Shown: positions 12,252-19,405 of the stretch, one piece after another | Layout: each line of letters starts with the position of its first letter | Position numbering within the stretch: the stretch's first letter is position 1 | The notes under the pieces: generated by a model | The model's input: only the letters and a program-made list of their open reading frames with translations | Databases searched by the model: none | Told to the model about the DNA's origin: nothing | Assembly (NCBI RefSeq): GCF_001403875.1 | Contig: NZ_LN884299.1 | Location: 1,240,117 to 1,304,116 of the forward strand | Length of the DNA: 64,000 nt | Direction: 5' to 3' | From: Paenibacillus ihumii | GTDB lineage: Bacteria; Bacillota; Bacilli; Paenibacillales; Paenibacillaceae | Position numbers and translations under genes: made by a program

Positions 12252-12366
12252 CTGTAATGTCAGAGGCATGAAATCTCCAAATGCAAGGGTTCGAATCCCT
12301 TATCCTTATGGAAGGATTAGCTCAGTGGTAGAGCGCTCGACTGTTAATCGAGAGACAAAGCTACAG
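12252..12366 (+). ncRNA. Circularly permuted tRNA-Asn-like RNA (Y-RNA-like candidate)
   Basis: The 3' half of a tRNA fold comes first: T-stem AAGGG (12285-12289), T-loop TTCGAAT, CCCTT (12297-12301), then acceptor strand ATCCTT (12302-12307). An ATGG tetraloop (12308-12311) leads into the 5' half: acceptor strand AAGGAT (12312-12317), TA at positions 8-9, D-stem GCTC/GAGC around loop AGTGGTA, one G, then anticodon arm CTCGA-CTGTTAA-TCGAG (12336-12352) with anticodon GTT (Asn). All three arms pair perfectly and the acceptor strands match 6 of 6. The break is in the variable loop. There the outer ends form a helix TGTC/GACA plus CTGTA/TACAG (12252-12261 with 12354-12366) with an internal loop, and a small GCAT/ATGC hairpin abuts the T-stem. 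No CCA end and no normal tRNA-Asn 3' half follow. Function unknown. Confidence 0.75.
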
Positions 12367-12645
12367 ATGATGGCCTGATGGAGGGATCCTCGGTGGCTAG
12401 TTACGCACGCTGCGGCATAAGCTTTGCAGCCTTGCGGATACCGTAATTGCACTCTGGATGCAGTCCCGGGAAGGGGAAGCGGAACAGACCGGAAGAGGGC
12501 AAGCGATCTTGCGGAATGTCCAGGGATGCTTCGGCGGGAAGCAGGCGGAAGGCAATTCTTAAGCAGGGCTCCGCTGATGCGGCAGGGAGGATGCCTCTGC
12601 ATTAGGTCATAAAGGCGGTGAGCCGCCTAGGAGGAGGAAGATTAA
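12367..12645 (+). other. Long leader between the tRNA-like RNA and the slipin gene
   Basis: About 280 bases without a convincing ORF. Several hairpins can form, including GCTGC/GCAGC (12409-12430) and a perfect AGGCGG-TGAG-CCGCCT (12613-12628) directly before the ribosome-binding site AGGAGGAGG. No intrinsic terminator is visible between the tRNA-like RNA and the slipin, so one transcript could carry both. Promoter position is unclear; TAAAAT at 12232-12237 is a possible -10, without a good -35. Confidence 0.4.
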
Positions 12646-13773
12646 ATGTTGAAAAAAGTAACAATACATAAAGGAATGCGCGGCTTGCTGTTTAAGCAGG
12701 GAAATTATGAAAAAATGCTGCAGCCGGGGACATACCGCCTCTCCCCGTTTACCGAAAGCCATATCCTTGTGGTTGACACTGCACTGCCGTTCGAGGTGGA
12801 CGGCAAGGATCTGCAGCTGTTCATGCATGACGACATGCTCAGGCAGGAGCTTGAGGTCGTTCAGGTTATGGACCACGAGTACGTGCTGCATTACGAGGAC
12901 GGCCGGTTCAGCGGGCTTCTCCGGCCGGGAACCTATGCTTTTTGGAATGTTCTGAAGAAGCACAGCTTCATTCATGTCGATATTCGCAATCCCGAACTGC
13001 CGGCCGCGATTGATCCGGTTATTATTCCGAAGCTGACGGGCTGGTATCATGTGCTGGAGGTGGCCGATCATGAAGCGGGTGTGCTGTACTACAATCACGT
13101 CATGCAAAGAGAGCTTGCGCCCGGAAAATATTACTTCTGGAGAGGTCCTGCAGCGGTAACTGTGCAGAAGATCGACCTGCGCCAGCAGCAGCTGGACATG
13201 ACGGGGCAAGAGATGATGACCGAGGACAAGGTTACGCTCCGGCTGAATTTTGTTTGCCAATATAGAGTAACCGAGCCGCTCCGGGTGCTGGGGATCAAGT
13301 CCTTCGAGGACCAGATTTACATTCAGCTGCAGCTGATACTGCGGGAGTATATCGGAAGCTTGAAGCTCGATGATCTATTGAGAATGAAGCAGGAAATAGC
13401 GGATTTCGTACTGACCCGATTGCAGGAGAAGGAGCAGGAATACGGTGTTCGCTTCGTCTCAGCAGGGGTCAAGGATATCATTTTGCCGGGAGACATCCGC
13501 GATATTTTGAACACTGTTCTTCTGGCCGAGAAAAAAGCGCAAGCCAATCTCATCACCCGCCGCGAGGAAACCGCATCGACCCGCAGCCTGCTTAACACGG
13601 CCAAGCTGATGGACGAGAACGAGACGCTGTACCGCTTGAAGGAGCTGGAGTTCCTGGAGAAGATTTGCGACAGAATCGGCTCAATCTCTTTAACCGGGGG
13701 GAGCAGCCTGCTTGAGCAGCTTAATTTCTTACTGGGAGCAAGCCGAGCAGATGGGACCAACCCAAAGGCCTGA
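12646..13773 (+). CDS. Slipin / SPFH (band 7) family protein, no membrane anchor
   Basis: 375 aa. The second half (about residues 165-310) resembles an SPFH/band-7 domain of the slipin type: DLRQQQLDMTGQEMMTEDKVTLRLNF, then an RLQEKEQEYGVRF strand and a C-terminal helical part. The first half repeats a beta-rich unit (KGMRGLLFKQGNYEKMLQPGTY, DGRFSGLLRPGTYAFW, AGVLYYNHVMQRELAPGKYYFW), suggesting a triplicated N-terminal module. No N-terminal hydrophobic segment is seen, unlike classical membrane slipins. Slipins of this sort have been reported near bacterial RNA-repair genes; here the neighbour is a permuted tRNA-like RNA. Strong RBS AGGAGGAGGAAG, start ATG 12646. Function unknown. Confidence 0.8.
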   Translation: MLKKVTIHKGMRGLLFKQGNYEKMLQPGTYRLSPFTESHILVVDTALPFEVDGKDLQLFMHDDMLRQELEVVQVMDHEYVLHYEDGRFSGLLRPGTYAFWNVLKKHSFIHVDIRNPELPAAIDPVIIPKLTGWYHVLEVADHEAGVLYYNHVMQRELAPGKYYFWRGPAAVTVQKIDLRQQQLDMTGQEMMTEDKVTLRLNFVCQYRVTEPLRVLGIKSFEDQIYIQLQLILREYIGSLKLDDLLRMKQEIADFVLTRLQEKEQEYGVRFVSAGVKDIILPGDIRDILNTVLLAEKKAQANLITRREETASTRSLLNTAKLMDENETLYRLKELEFLEKICDRIGSISLTGGSSLLEQLNFLLGASRADGTNPKA

Positions 13774-13840
13774 AGGGAAGCTATGGTGAACTAGCCATTT
13801 AAGCCGGCGATCCCCCTCTTTTCCGAAAAAAAGTGATCCC

Positions 13841-13882
13841 AATAAAAAGGCACCCTTATCGTCTAAGACGACAGGGGTGCCT
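13841..13882 (-). terminator. Terminator of the minus-strand two-gene operon
   Basis: Stem AGGCACCC (13848-13855) / GGGTGCCT (13875-13882) with inner pairing TCGTC/GACGA. On the minus strand the stem is followed by TTTTTATT. It separates this operon from the convergent slipin gene. Confidence 0.85.
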
Positions 13883-13889
13883 GTTCATA

Positions 13890-14168
13890 TTACTGCCGGA
13901 TAGATGCCGTAATCTCCTCGTCCAGTTCCAGGGTAATATCTTCCTTGAATGTCCGGATGCCGTATTCCTTATACACGTACTGAATAATCGCTTCTATAAT
14001 GTTCAGCTCGATCAAGTAGCGGCTTCGCCCGTTAGCCCATACCTCGCCGGTATAACCGGTATCCTCATCCCAGCACAGCTCCACCTGAATATCGGTAGGA
14101 CGCAAGCCGGTACGATCCGCGGTATGGAGACATATCGCGTTGATGATCTCATCCATGCTTAGAACCAT
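13890..14168 (-). CDS. DUF2653 (YxcD-like) protein
   Basis: Small acidic protein of 92 aa resembling B. subtilis YxcD (DUF2653): MDEIINAICLHTADR, an alternating-strand stretch with GEVWANGRSRYL, then IIEAIIQYVYKEY. Function unknown. Translation is likely coupled to the upstream gene, because GGAGGAAG lies inside that gene's last codons and the start follows its stop by 3 bases. It shares the ECF-type promoter of the upstream gene. MDEIINA at 14156 is an alternative start. Confidence 0.75.
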   Translation of the reverse strand: MVLSMDEIINAICLHTADRTGLRPTDIQVELCWDEDTGYTGEVWANGRSRYLIELNIIEAIIQYVYKEYGIRTFKEDITLELDEEITASIRQ

Positions 14169-14171
14169 AGG

Positions 14172-14630
14172 TTAGAATCTTCCTCCGCGGTGATCATAGT
14201 CGTCATTGCGCGGGCCTTGGGAGGTCTGCGGCTTCTTGAATCTGCGGAACAGGGCCACGGCGATCATCACGATCAGATAGATGGCAAAAAGGTTAACAGC
14301 CAAACCAAGCAGTTCGCCGAAGAAGCCCATGCCTCCGAACAGTCCGCCGAACAGCAGGCCGGCCAAACCGCCGACCATCATGCCCTTCATGAAGCTGCCG
14401 CCGCCGAAGAAGCCCGTTCTAGTATTATTCGCTCCGTTCGTTGTGGCCGTGGACTTGTTGGTCGTGTTCGTTTCCGACTTGTTCACGTTGCTTGATTTCT
14501 TTGGCGTATTCGTGTAGCTGCGAGGCCCGGATTTAAAGCCGCCGCCTCGTCTCGCATCGGCGAAATCCGCAGAGGCGAAGGAGAAGAATAGAGTGAATAC
14601 CATCACGAGCACCGTCATTTTTTTGAACAT
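14172..14630 (-). CDS. Small secreted/membrane protein with Gly-rich hydrophobic core
   Basis: 152 aa, no recognised family. An N-terminal signal peptide or anchor (MFKKMTVLVMVFTLFFSF, cleavage possible near ASA-DFADA) is followed by an Arg/Gly segment and a Ser/Thr/Asn-rich low-complexity linker. Then come a Gly/Met/Phe-rich hydrophobic segment (GGLAGLLFGGLFGGMGFF), a second transmembrane helix and a basic, Gly-Arg tail. Start placed at ATG 14630, 12 bases after AGGAGGG; an in-frame ATG at 14654 precedes that site. Its promoter matches the sigmaW consensus, suggesting an envelope-stress role (inference). Forms an operon with the DUF2653 gene. Confidence 0.65.
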   Translation of the reverse strand: MFKKMTVLVMVFTLFFSFASADFADARRGGGFKSGPRSYTNTPKKSSNVNKSETNTTNKSTATTNGANNTRTGFFGGGSFMKGMMVGGLAGLLFGGLFGGMGFFGELLGLAVNLFAIYLIVMIAVALFRRFKKPQTSQGPRNDDYDHRGGRF

Positions 14631-14679
14631 ACCTAAAGTAAACCCTCCTACCATTTAAAAATGTATTTATATAAGAGTA

Positions 14680-14707
14680 TATACGAAACGTCCCGATAAT
14701 AGTTTCA
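14680..14707 (-). promoter_or_regulatory. SigmaW-like ECF promoter
   Basis: On the minus strand: TGAAAC (14702-14707), exactly 16 bases, then CGTATA (14680-14685). This is a perfect match to the B. subtilis sigmaW consensus TGAAAC-N16-CGTATA. It lies about 50 bases before the membrane-protein start and 24 bases from the insertion sequence. Confidence 0.8.
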
Positions 14708-14730
14708 AATTTTAAAAGAAAGTATCATTT

Positions 14731-16281
14731 GAATCAATTTCATAAATCAAAAGCCTTGCCACGACTGGTTTTTAAGGCATAGAAAAAGGAGTACCTCCCC
14801 AAATCTCGAATTAGTATAGTGACCAAACCAAACTAATGAGACGAGGTGAACTCCCTATGCCATATATTCGACACGAGAGTTTATTTACCCTGCAAGAACT
14901 TTATGAAATGGAACAAAAAGATCGTTTTCGTGAGGTTTTTTCTACGATTGACATTGCACCTATTCTACGTTTGGTCAGAAAAACATCTCTTTATGGTGCG
15001 CCCATTGAAGTGAATTATAGGTCAATGGTCTATTCCTTGATCATCCGAATCGTAGAACGTATTCCTACGATCAAAGATTTAATAAAGAGACTTCAACATG
15101 ACATCTTATTTCGCTTGGATTGTGGCTTTATGCTGTCAGAATCGATCCCATCGGCTTCTTCTTACTCCCGATTAATGCGTAAGATAAGCGAAAGCCATGC
15201 GCTAGAAGAGATGCAACAGCAGCTACTAGAACATGCCATGGCCGAAGGATTTATTACAGACGATACGGTTGCTATTGATGCTACCCATATCGAAGCTCGA
15301 GATCAGGCGCCTGCAAAGCAAGAAAAGGAAAAGCCAGAACCCAAAAAGCGTGGGCGAAAAGCGAAAGCTGAACGCGAAGCTTGGTTGAAACAAAAACAAG
15401 AAGAAGAGGAGCAAAAACCAATCTTCGAGAAAGAAATCGCTGCCCAATTACATGAGCCGTTCAACATTTTACGAGATCAAATGCCTCTTGATCCGCAATG
15501 GGGAGTCAAGAAGAATAGCGATGGCAAAAATGTCTTTTGGTATGGCTATAAAGGTCACCTTGCCGTAGGATCGCAGAGTCAATATATCCTTGGAGCAATG
15601 CTATCTTCTGGGAGCTTGAATGATGGTAAAGCTGCCATTCCGCTCCTAAAAGGGATGGCATTACAGCATCCGAATTTCAATATCAAGTACGTAACCATGG
15701 ATGCTGGATATGATTATGAAGCCATATACAAGCAAATTCGAGAAGCAGATGCACATGCTGTTATTGCTTATAATCGTCGGCGGGAACCAGAACTTGTTGG
15801 ATTTGACGAATACTTCGCACCCACTTGTGTCAGGGAACATTCTTATCGCTATGACAGCTACGATCCAACCTATGAAATACTCAAATATGTTCGACCGAAA
15901 GAATGTGCAAGCTGTCCATTAGCGCATGATTCACTTTGCCAGAAGGTCTATAAAATGAAGATTACAACGGATCTTAGAAAATATACCGCTCCGGCCAGAG
16001 GCTCAAAGCAGTGGAAAGAAATTGCTAAGAGACGATCTGCAGTGGAAAGAGTGAATGCTTACTTGAAAGAATTTTTCCAACTGAACAATGTGAGACATCG
16101 AACAGGTCAAAAAGCTAAGGTTCATTTAAACTTGGTTACTTTAGTTTACAATTGCATGAAGTTAGCGTGTGATCGTTTAAGCCGTCAGTTACAAGAACGA
16201 GCCGCATAGTTTTTTTTAAAATGGAAATGCTTTAATTCGGTTAGTCTACGATTTTGTAACTAAGCATTATGAAATTGATTC
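14731..16281 (+). mobile_element. Complete insertion sequence, DDE transposase type (IS1182-like)
   Basis: 1551 bp bounded by identical 15-bp inverted repeats GAATCAATTTCATAA (14731-14745, and its complement at 16267-16281). The element is flanked by a direct ATTT (14727-14730 and 16282-16285), a plausible 4-bp target duplication. It encodes one intact transposase and is lower in G+C than its neighbours, so it looks recent and potentially active. Confidence 0.85.
14857..16209 (+). CDS. Transposase, DDE superfamily (IS1182/IS4-like)
   Basis: 450 aa. The N-terminal domain resembles DUF772 (SMVYSLIIRIVERIPTIKDL, SYSRLMRKI). Catalytic core elements are AIDATH (first Asp), MDAGYD (second Asp) and a C-terminal RRSAVERVNAYLK (Glu). 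A highly charged Lys/Glu insertion lies around residues 155-195, and a Cys-containing segment (ECASCPLAHDSLC) precedes the C-terminal region. Start at ATG 14857 after GACGAGGTG; the ATG at 14836 would add 7 residues. The frame is intact, so the element may be functional. Family naming is tentative. Confidence 0.88.
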   Translation: MPYIRHESLFTLQELYEMEQKDRFREVFSTIDIAPILRLVRKTSLYGAPIEVNYRSMVYSLIIRIVERIPTIKDLIKRLQHDILFRLDCGFMLSESIPSASSYSRLMRKISESHALEEMQQQLLEHAMAEGFITDDTVAIDATHIEARDQAPAKQEKEKPEPKKRGRKAKAEREAWLKQKQEEEEQKPIFEKEIAAQLHEPFNILRDQMPLDPQWGVKKNSDGKNVFWYGYKGHLAVGSQSQYILGAMLSSGSLNDGKAAIPLLKGMALQHPNFNIKYVTMDAGYDYEAIYKQIREADAHAVIAYNRRREPELVGFDEYFAPTCVREHSYRYDSYDPTYEILKYVRPKECASCPLAHDSLCQKVYKMKITTDLRKYTAPARGSKQWKEIAKRRSAVERVNAYLKEFFQLNNVRHRTGQKAKVHLNLVTLVYNCMKLACDRLSRQLQERAA

Positions 16282-16393
16282 ATTTGCATAAAGTGCCATT
16301 CAATACCGCATCCTATTGTATTAAGAAACTGCGTTTGAAGCAGGTTCAATGCATGCCGAAGGATGAAGGACGAAGGAAGGCAGGTGCTTACAG

Positions 16394-16762
16394 ATGGCTG
16401 AAAAAAATATACTCGCTTATTTCAAAAGTCCTGAAGAGGCGGAAGGCGCTGCCCGGAAGCTGCAGGCCCTTCGGGTCGTGGATTTATCCATCGATCGCTT
16501 CAGCAGATATCCCGGCGAGGGCTATGATCCGCTAAATCCGGTCACCGGCAAAGTATCCAGCCTGGCGGCAATAACCCAGGACGCGGAAATCACCAGCCGT
16601 TCCGCAGGCATTCTGTCGGCTGCCGATCCGGCGGCCAGCGGGATGAGCCATGGGGGACAAGGCGGACCGACGGGCCACGACATTCTGCTTACGGTTGTCG
16701 TGGACGAATCCAGTCATCACCAGGCTTTGCGGATTATTGAAGAGCTGGGCGGAATGATGTAA
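16394..16762 (+). CDS. Hypothetical protein, possible stress-type fold
   Basis: 122 aa, not confidently recognised. It starts MAEKNILAYFKSPEEAEGAARKLQAL, a pattern of small alpha/beta proteins resembling the heat-stress YflT/GsiB-neighbour type. A Gly/Ser/His-rich loop (ASGMSHGGQGGPTGHD) is followed by a second similar half (ILLTVVVDESSHHQALRIIEELGG), so the protein may be two ferredoxin-like halves. It is followed after 26 bases by a YfhD-like small gene, likely co-transcribed. It lies just downstream of the insertion sequence, so its native promoter may have been separated from it. Confidence 0.6.
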   Translation: MAEKNILAYFKSPEEAEGAARKLQALRVVDLSIDRFSRYPGEGYDPLNPVTGKVSSLAAITQDAEITSRSAGILSAADPAASGMSHGGQGGPTGHDILLTVVVDESSHHQALRIIEELGGMM

Positions 16763-16788
16763 CCGATAAGCACCAGAAGGAGGGAAGC

Positions 16789-16965
16789 GTGAAGATGAGC
16801 GAGCATAAACAGGAGACAAAACGAGCTTACGCCGGTAAAATCTCCAAAGCATCCATCGGTCATAATGAGGATGTGGAATTTTCCGAAGAGCTGGCCGATC
16901 AGGAGGATTGGGAGGCATTGGAACGCAGCGAGCGAGCGGATCGCCGGCAGCAGCAGCGCCTCTAG
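16789..16965 (+). CDS. Small YfhD-like hydrophilic protein
   Basis: 58 aa from GTG 16789 (ATG at 16795 is an alternative two codons in), preceded by GAAGGAGGGAAGC. The C-terminal half DVEFSEELADQEDWEALERSERADRR resembles YfhD-family small proteins of spore-formers, which are thought to be spore-associated; the family call is from pattern memory. Very charged, no membrane segment. Confidence 0.6.
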   Translation: MKMSEHKQETKRAYAGKISKASIGHNEDVEFSEELADQEDWEALERSERADRRQQQRL

Positions 16966-17044
16966 CTGACGAAGTATCCGCGCTGTGCTGCGGTTCGGGA
17001 GCATAAATAGCTCAGTTAGCTGCGCATGCTCCCGTGTATGGATT

Positions 17045-17086
17045 AGAGCAGAAGACAGGGTTTCCGGTCTTGTGCTCTTTCTTTTT
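17045..17086 (+). terminator. Terminator after the YfhD-like gene
   Basis: Stem AGAGCA-AAGAC / GTCTT-TGCTCT followed by TTCTTTTT. A second perfect inverted repeat CGGGAGCAT / ATGCTCCCG (16996-17034) without a U-tract lies just upstream. Confidence 0.85.
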
Positions 17087-17216
17087 GCCAGAGATGTATT
17101 GAACTTTATGGATTATATAATCAGCTTCATATCCCATATATTTGACCGCTGAAAAATGGATTGACAGCTGTTGTCCGGCCTTATAAGTTCAAAGCATACG
17201 GACAGGAGGAAGCAGG

Positions 17217-18344
17217 ATGGACAAGATTAGAATAGGTATCGTAGGCGCCGGACAAATCGGAAAGGCGCATTTAGAACAGTATATGGAGATTCCAGGCGCT
17301 GCGGTCATCGCGATATGCGACATTAATCTGGAGGAGGCCCGCCGGGCTGCAGGCAAGCACGGCATTGCCAAGGTATACGCAGATTACCGGGAGATGCTGG
17401 AGCAGGAGGAGCTGGATGCGGTCGACGTATGCCTGCATAACAACTATCATATGCCGGTTACGACGGCGGCCCTCGAAGCTGGCAAGCATGTGTACTGCGA
17501 GAAGCCGATCGCTGGCTCCTACGCGGACGGCTTGCGAATGTTAGAGACGGCCAGCCGCTGCGGCCAAATGCTGCATATTCAGCTTGCGCATTTGTATGAC
17601 ATAGAGACGAGGGCAGCCAAGCAGCTCATAGATGCCGGCAAGCTTGGGAAGCTGTACCATGCCAGATCCACAGGCTTTCGGCGCCGAAACCGCCCATATG
17701 TCGATGGTTACGGAACTGCTGCATTTACGAGGCAGGAGACCGCCGGCGGCGGGGCTTTATATGATATGGGCGTGTACCACATTGCCCGCATGCTGTATCT
17801 CATGGGCAATCCTAAGGCCGAGCGGATTACGGGACGAACCTATCAGGAGATCGCCATGGATGAGGAGCGCAGGGCCCGGTCCGGCTTCGATGTCGAGGAG
17901 ATGGCGGCAGGCTTCGTTCTTCTTGAGGGCGGGATTACGCTCGATATCATCGAGTCCTGGGCGCTGCAGCTCGGAGGCCTGGAGGGCAGCTCGATCGTCG
18001 GATCGGAGGGCGGAATCCGGCTGTCTGGAGCCGTATCGGACAGGGAAGCGAACGGTTTCAGCTACCATACGACCATCGCTGACCTGGACATGGATTGTAC
18101 GGTCAACCTGGAGCGCGCCGACTGGCGCCAGCGGATGCTGAGTCCCTATCCGGATGCCTACGCATCGTCCCAGCATCACTGGATATCCGCCCTGAAGGGG
18201 CAGGTCCCGCTATTGCCCACTGCGGAAATTGCGCTGAACACGATGCTGATCAGCGAGGGGATTTATCTATCTCAACGACTGGGGCGCGAAGTCAGCGCCG
18301 ATGAGGTCGCGCAAGCCTCCAAATCCAGCGCGATCGGACTATAG
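17217..18344 (+). CDS. Gfo/Idh/MocA family oxidoreductase
   Basis: NAD(P)-dependent sugar or cyclitol dehydrogenase-like protein, 375 aa. The Rossmann motif GIVGAGQIGKAHLEQY is at residues 7-22 and the family signature EKPI near residue 98. The C-terminal alpha/beta domain contains GGGALYDMGVYHI with the usual Asp and His. The substrate cannot be predicted. Start at ATG 17217 after ACAGGAGGAAGC. It stands alone, with its own terminator overlapping the stop codon. Confidence 0.9.
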   Translation: MDKIRIGIVGAGQIGKAHLEQYMEIPGAAVIAICDINLEEARRAAGKHGIAKVYADYREMLEQEELDAVDVCLHNNYHMPVTTAALEAGKHVYCEKPIAGSYADGLRMLETASRCGQMLHIQLAHLYDIETRAAKQLIDAGKLGKLYHARSTGFRRRNRPYVDGYGTAAFTRQETAGGGALYDMGVYHIARMLYLMGNPKAERITGRTYQEIAMDEERRARSGFDVEEMAAGFVLLEGGITLDIIESWALQLGGLEGSSIVGSEGGIRLSGAVSDREANGFSYHTTIADLDMDCTVNLERADWRQRMLSPYPDAYASSQHHWISALKGQVPLLPTAEIALNTMLISEGIYLSQRLGREVSADEVAQASKSSAIGL

Positions 18345-18370
18345 CCGCTTGCATAAGCGGCTTTTTGTTT
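18343..18370 (+). terminator. Oxidoreductase terminator
   Basis: Stem AGCCGCTT / AAGCGGCT with TTTTTGTTT after it. It begins within the TAG stop codon. Confidence 0.85.
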
Positions 18371-18393
18371 CCCCGGATATTATATAGTACAAT
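18365..18393 (+). promoter_or_regulatory. Possible prmA promoter
   Basis: TTGTTT (18365-18370), 17-base spacer, TACAAT (18388-18393), 37 bases before the prmA start. The -35 is weak. Confidence 0.4.
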
Positions 18394-18430
18394 AAAAGGT
18401 ATGCGTATGAACCGAGGAGGATAAATCAAC

Positions 18431-19399
18431 ATGATTTGGAAGGAAATAACCATACATACAACGGAAGAAGCAGTAGAGATGATAACCAACTTCTTGCATG
18501 AAGAGGGAGCCGGGGGCGTAACCATTGAAGAGTACGTAGATAACAACAAGCCTAGAGATACTTCCTTGGGACAATGGTTTGAAATACCGCCCAATGATAT
18601 TCCTCAGGGGGAAGCAAGGATCAGCGGTTATTTCCCGGAGGGCACGAACGTGGAAGCGGTCATTGCTTCAGTGGAGGAGCGAATCGCAGAGCTGGCCGAA
18701 TTTGATATTGATGCGGGCCGCGCGGACATCGTTGTGAAGGATGTCAGCGAGGACGATTGGGCGAACAATTGGAAGCAGTATTTCAAGCCGATCCGGGTGT
18801 CCGAGAGATTGACGATCAAGCCGACATGGGAAGAATACGCTCCACAATCGGAGGAAGAGAGAATCATCGAGCTCGATCCGGGCATGGCCTTCGGAACCGG
18901 GACGCATCCGACGACATCGCTGTGCCTGCGTACGCTGGAAGGCGTTATCCGGCCGGGGGATGAAGTCATCGACGTCGGGACAGGCTCCGGCATACTCGCG
19001 ATAGGGGCAGCCAAGCTGGGTGCTTCCCGGGTGCTTGCGCTGGATCTGGATCCGGTCGCGGTATCCAGCGCGCTTGAGAATACAAGGCTGAACAAGCTGG
19101 AGAATCAGATTACCGTCGTAGAAAGCGACCTGCTGTCTGTATTGAAGCAGGAGACTGGTGCCGAGCTTAACGTTGCACTCCCCGTTCGCGTTGTCGTCGC
19201 CAACATTCTGGCGGAAATCATTCTCTTATTTATTGATGATGTCTACCAGGCGCTGCAGCCGGGTGGCTATTATATCGCTTCGGGAATATACAAGAACAAA
19301 GAACAAGCCGTGGAGGAAGCGCTGCTTGCCGCGGGATTTGAGATCGCGGAGACTGCCCGGGAAGAAGATTGGGTCGCTTTCGTGGCTAGAAAGAGGTAG
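18431..19399 (+). CDS. prmA: Ribosomal protein L11 methyltransferase PrmA
   Basis: Trimethylates lysines of ribosomal protein L11 using S-adenosylmethionine. 322 aa. An N-terminal substrate-recognition domain is followed by a class I methyltransferase core with LDPGMAFGTGTHPTTSLCLR and motif I DVGTGSGILAIGA. RBS AGGAGGATAAATC, start ATG 18431. In B. subtilis the gene (yqeT) directly follows dnaJ; here about 6.4 kb of accessory sequence separates them. A site-2 protease gene follows after 6 bases. Confidence 0.96.
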   Translation: MIWKEITIHTTEEAVEMITNFLHEEGAGGVTIEEYVDNNKPRDTSLGQWFEIPPNDIPQGEARISGYFPEGTNVEAVIASVEERIAELAEFDIDAGRADIVVKDVSEDDWANNWKQYFKPIRVSERLTIKPTWEEYAPQSEEERIIELDPGMAFGTGTHPTTSLCLRTLEGVIRPGDEVIDVGTGSGILAIGAAKLGASRVLALDLDPVAVSSALENTRLNKLENQITVVESDLLSVLKQETGAELNVALPVRVVVANILAEIILLFIDDVYQALQPGGYYIASGIYKNKEQAVEEALLAAGFEIAETAREEDWVAFVARKR

Positions 19400-19405
19400 C
19401 TGTTC

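Noticed and set aside
12242..12262. Sigma54-like TTGGCATG sequence upstream of the tRNA-like RNA
   Set aside because: The -24 GG is present, but the required GC at -12 with correct spacing is absent (AATG instead).
17000..17036. tRNA D-arm-like string TAGCTCAGTTAGCT near the YfhD-like gene
   Set aside because: It lies inside a perfect hairpin CGGGAGCAT/ATGCTCCCG, with no acceptor, anticodon or T-arm pairing.
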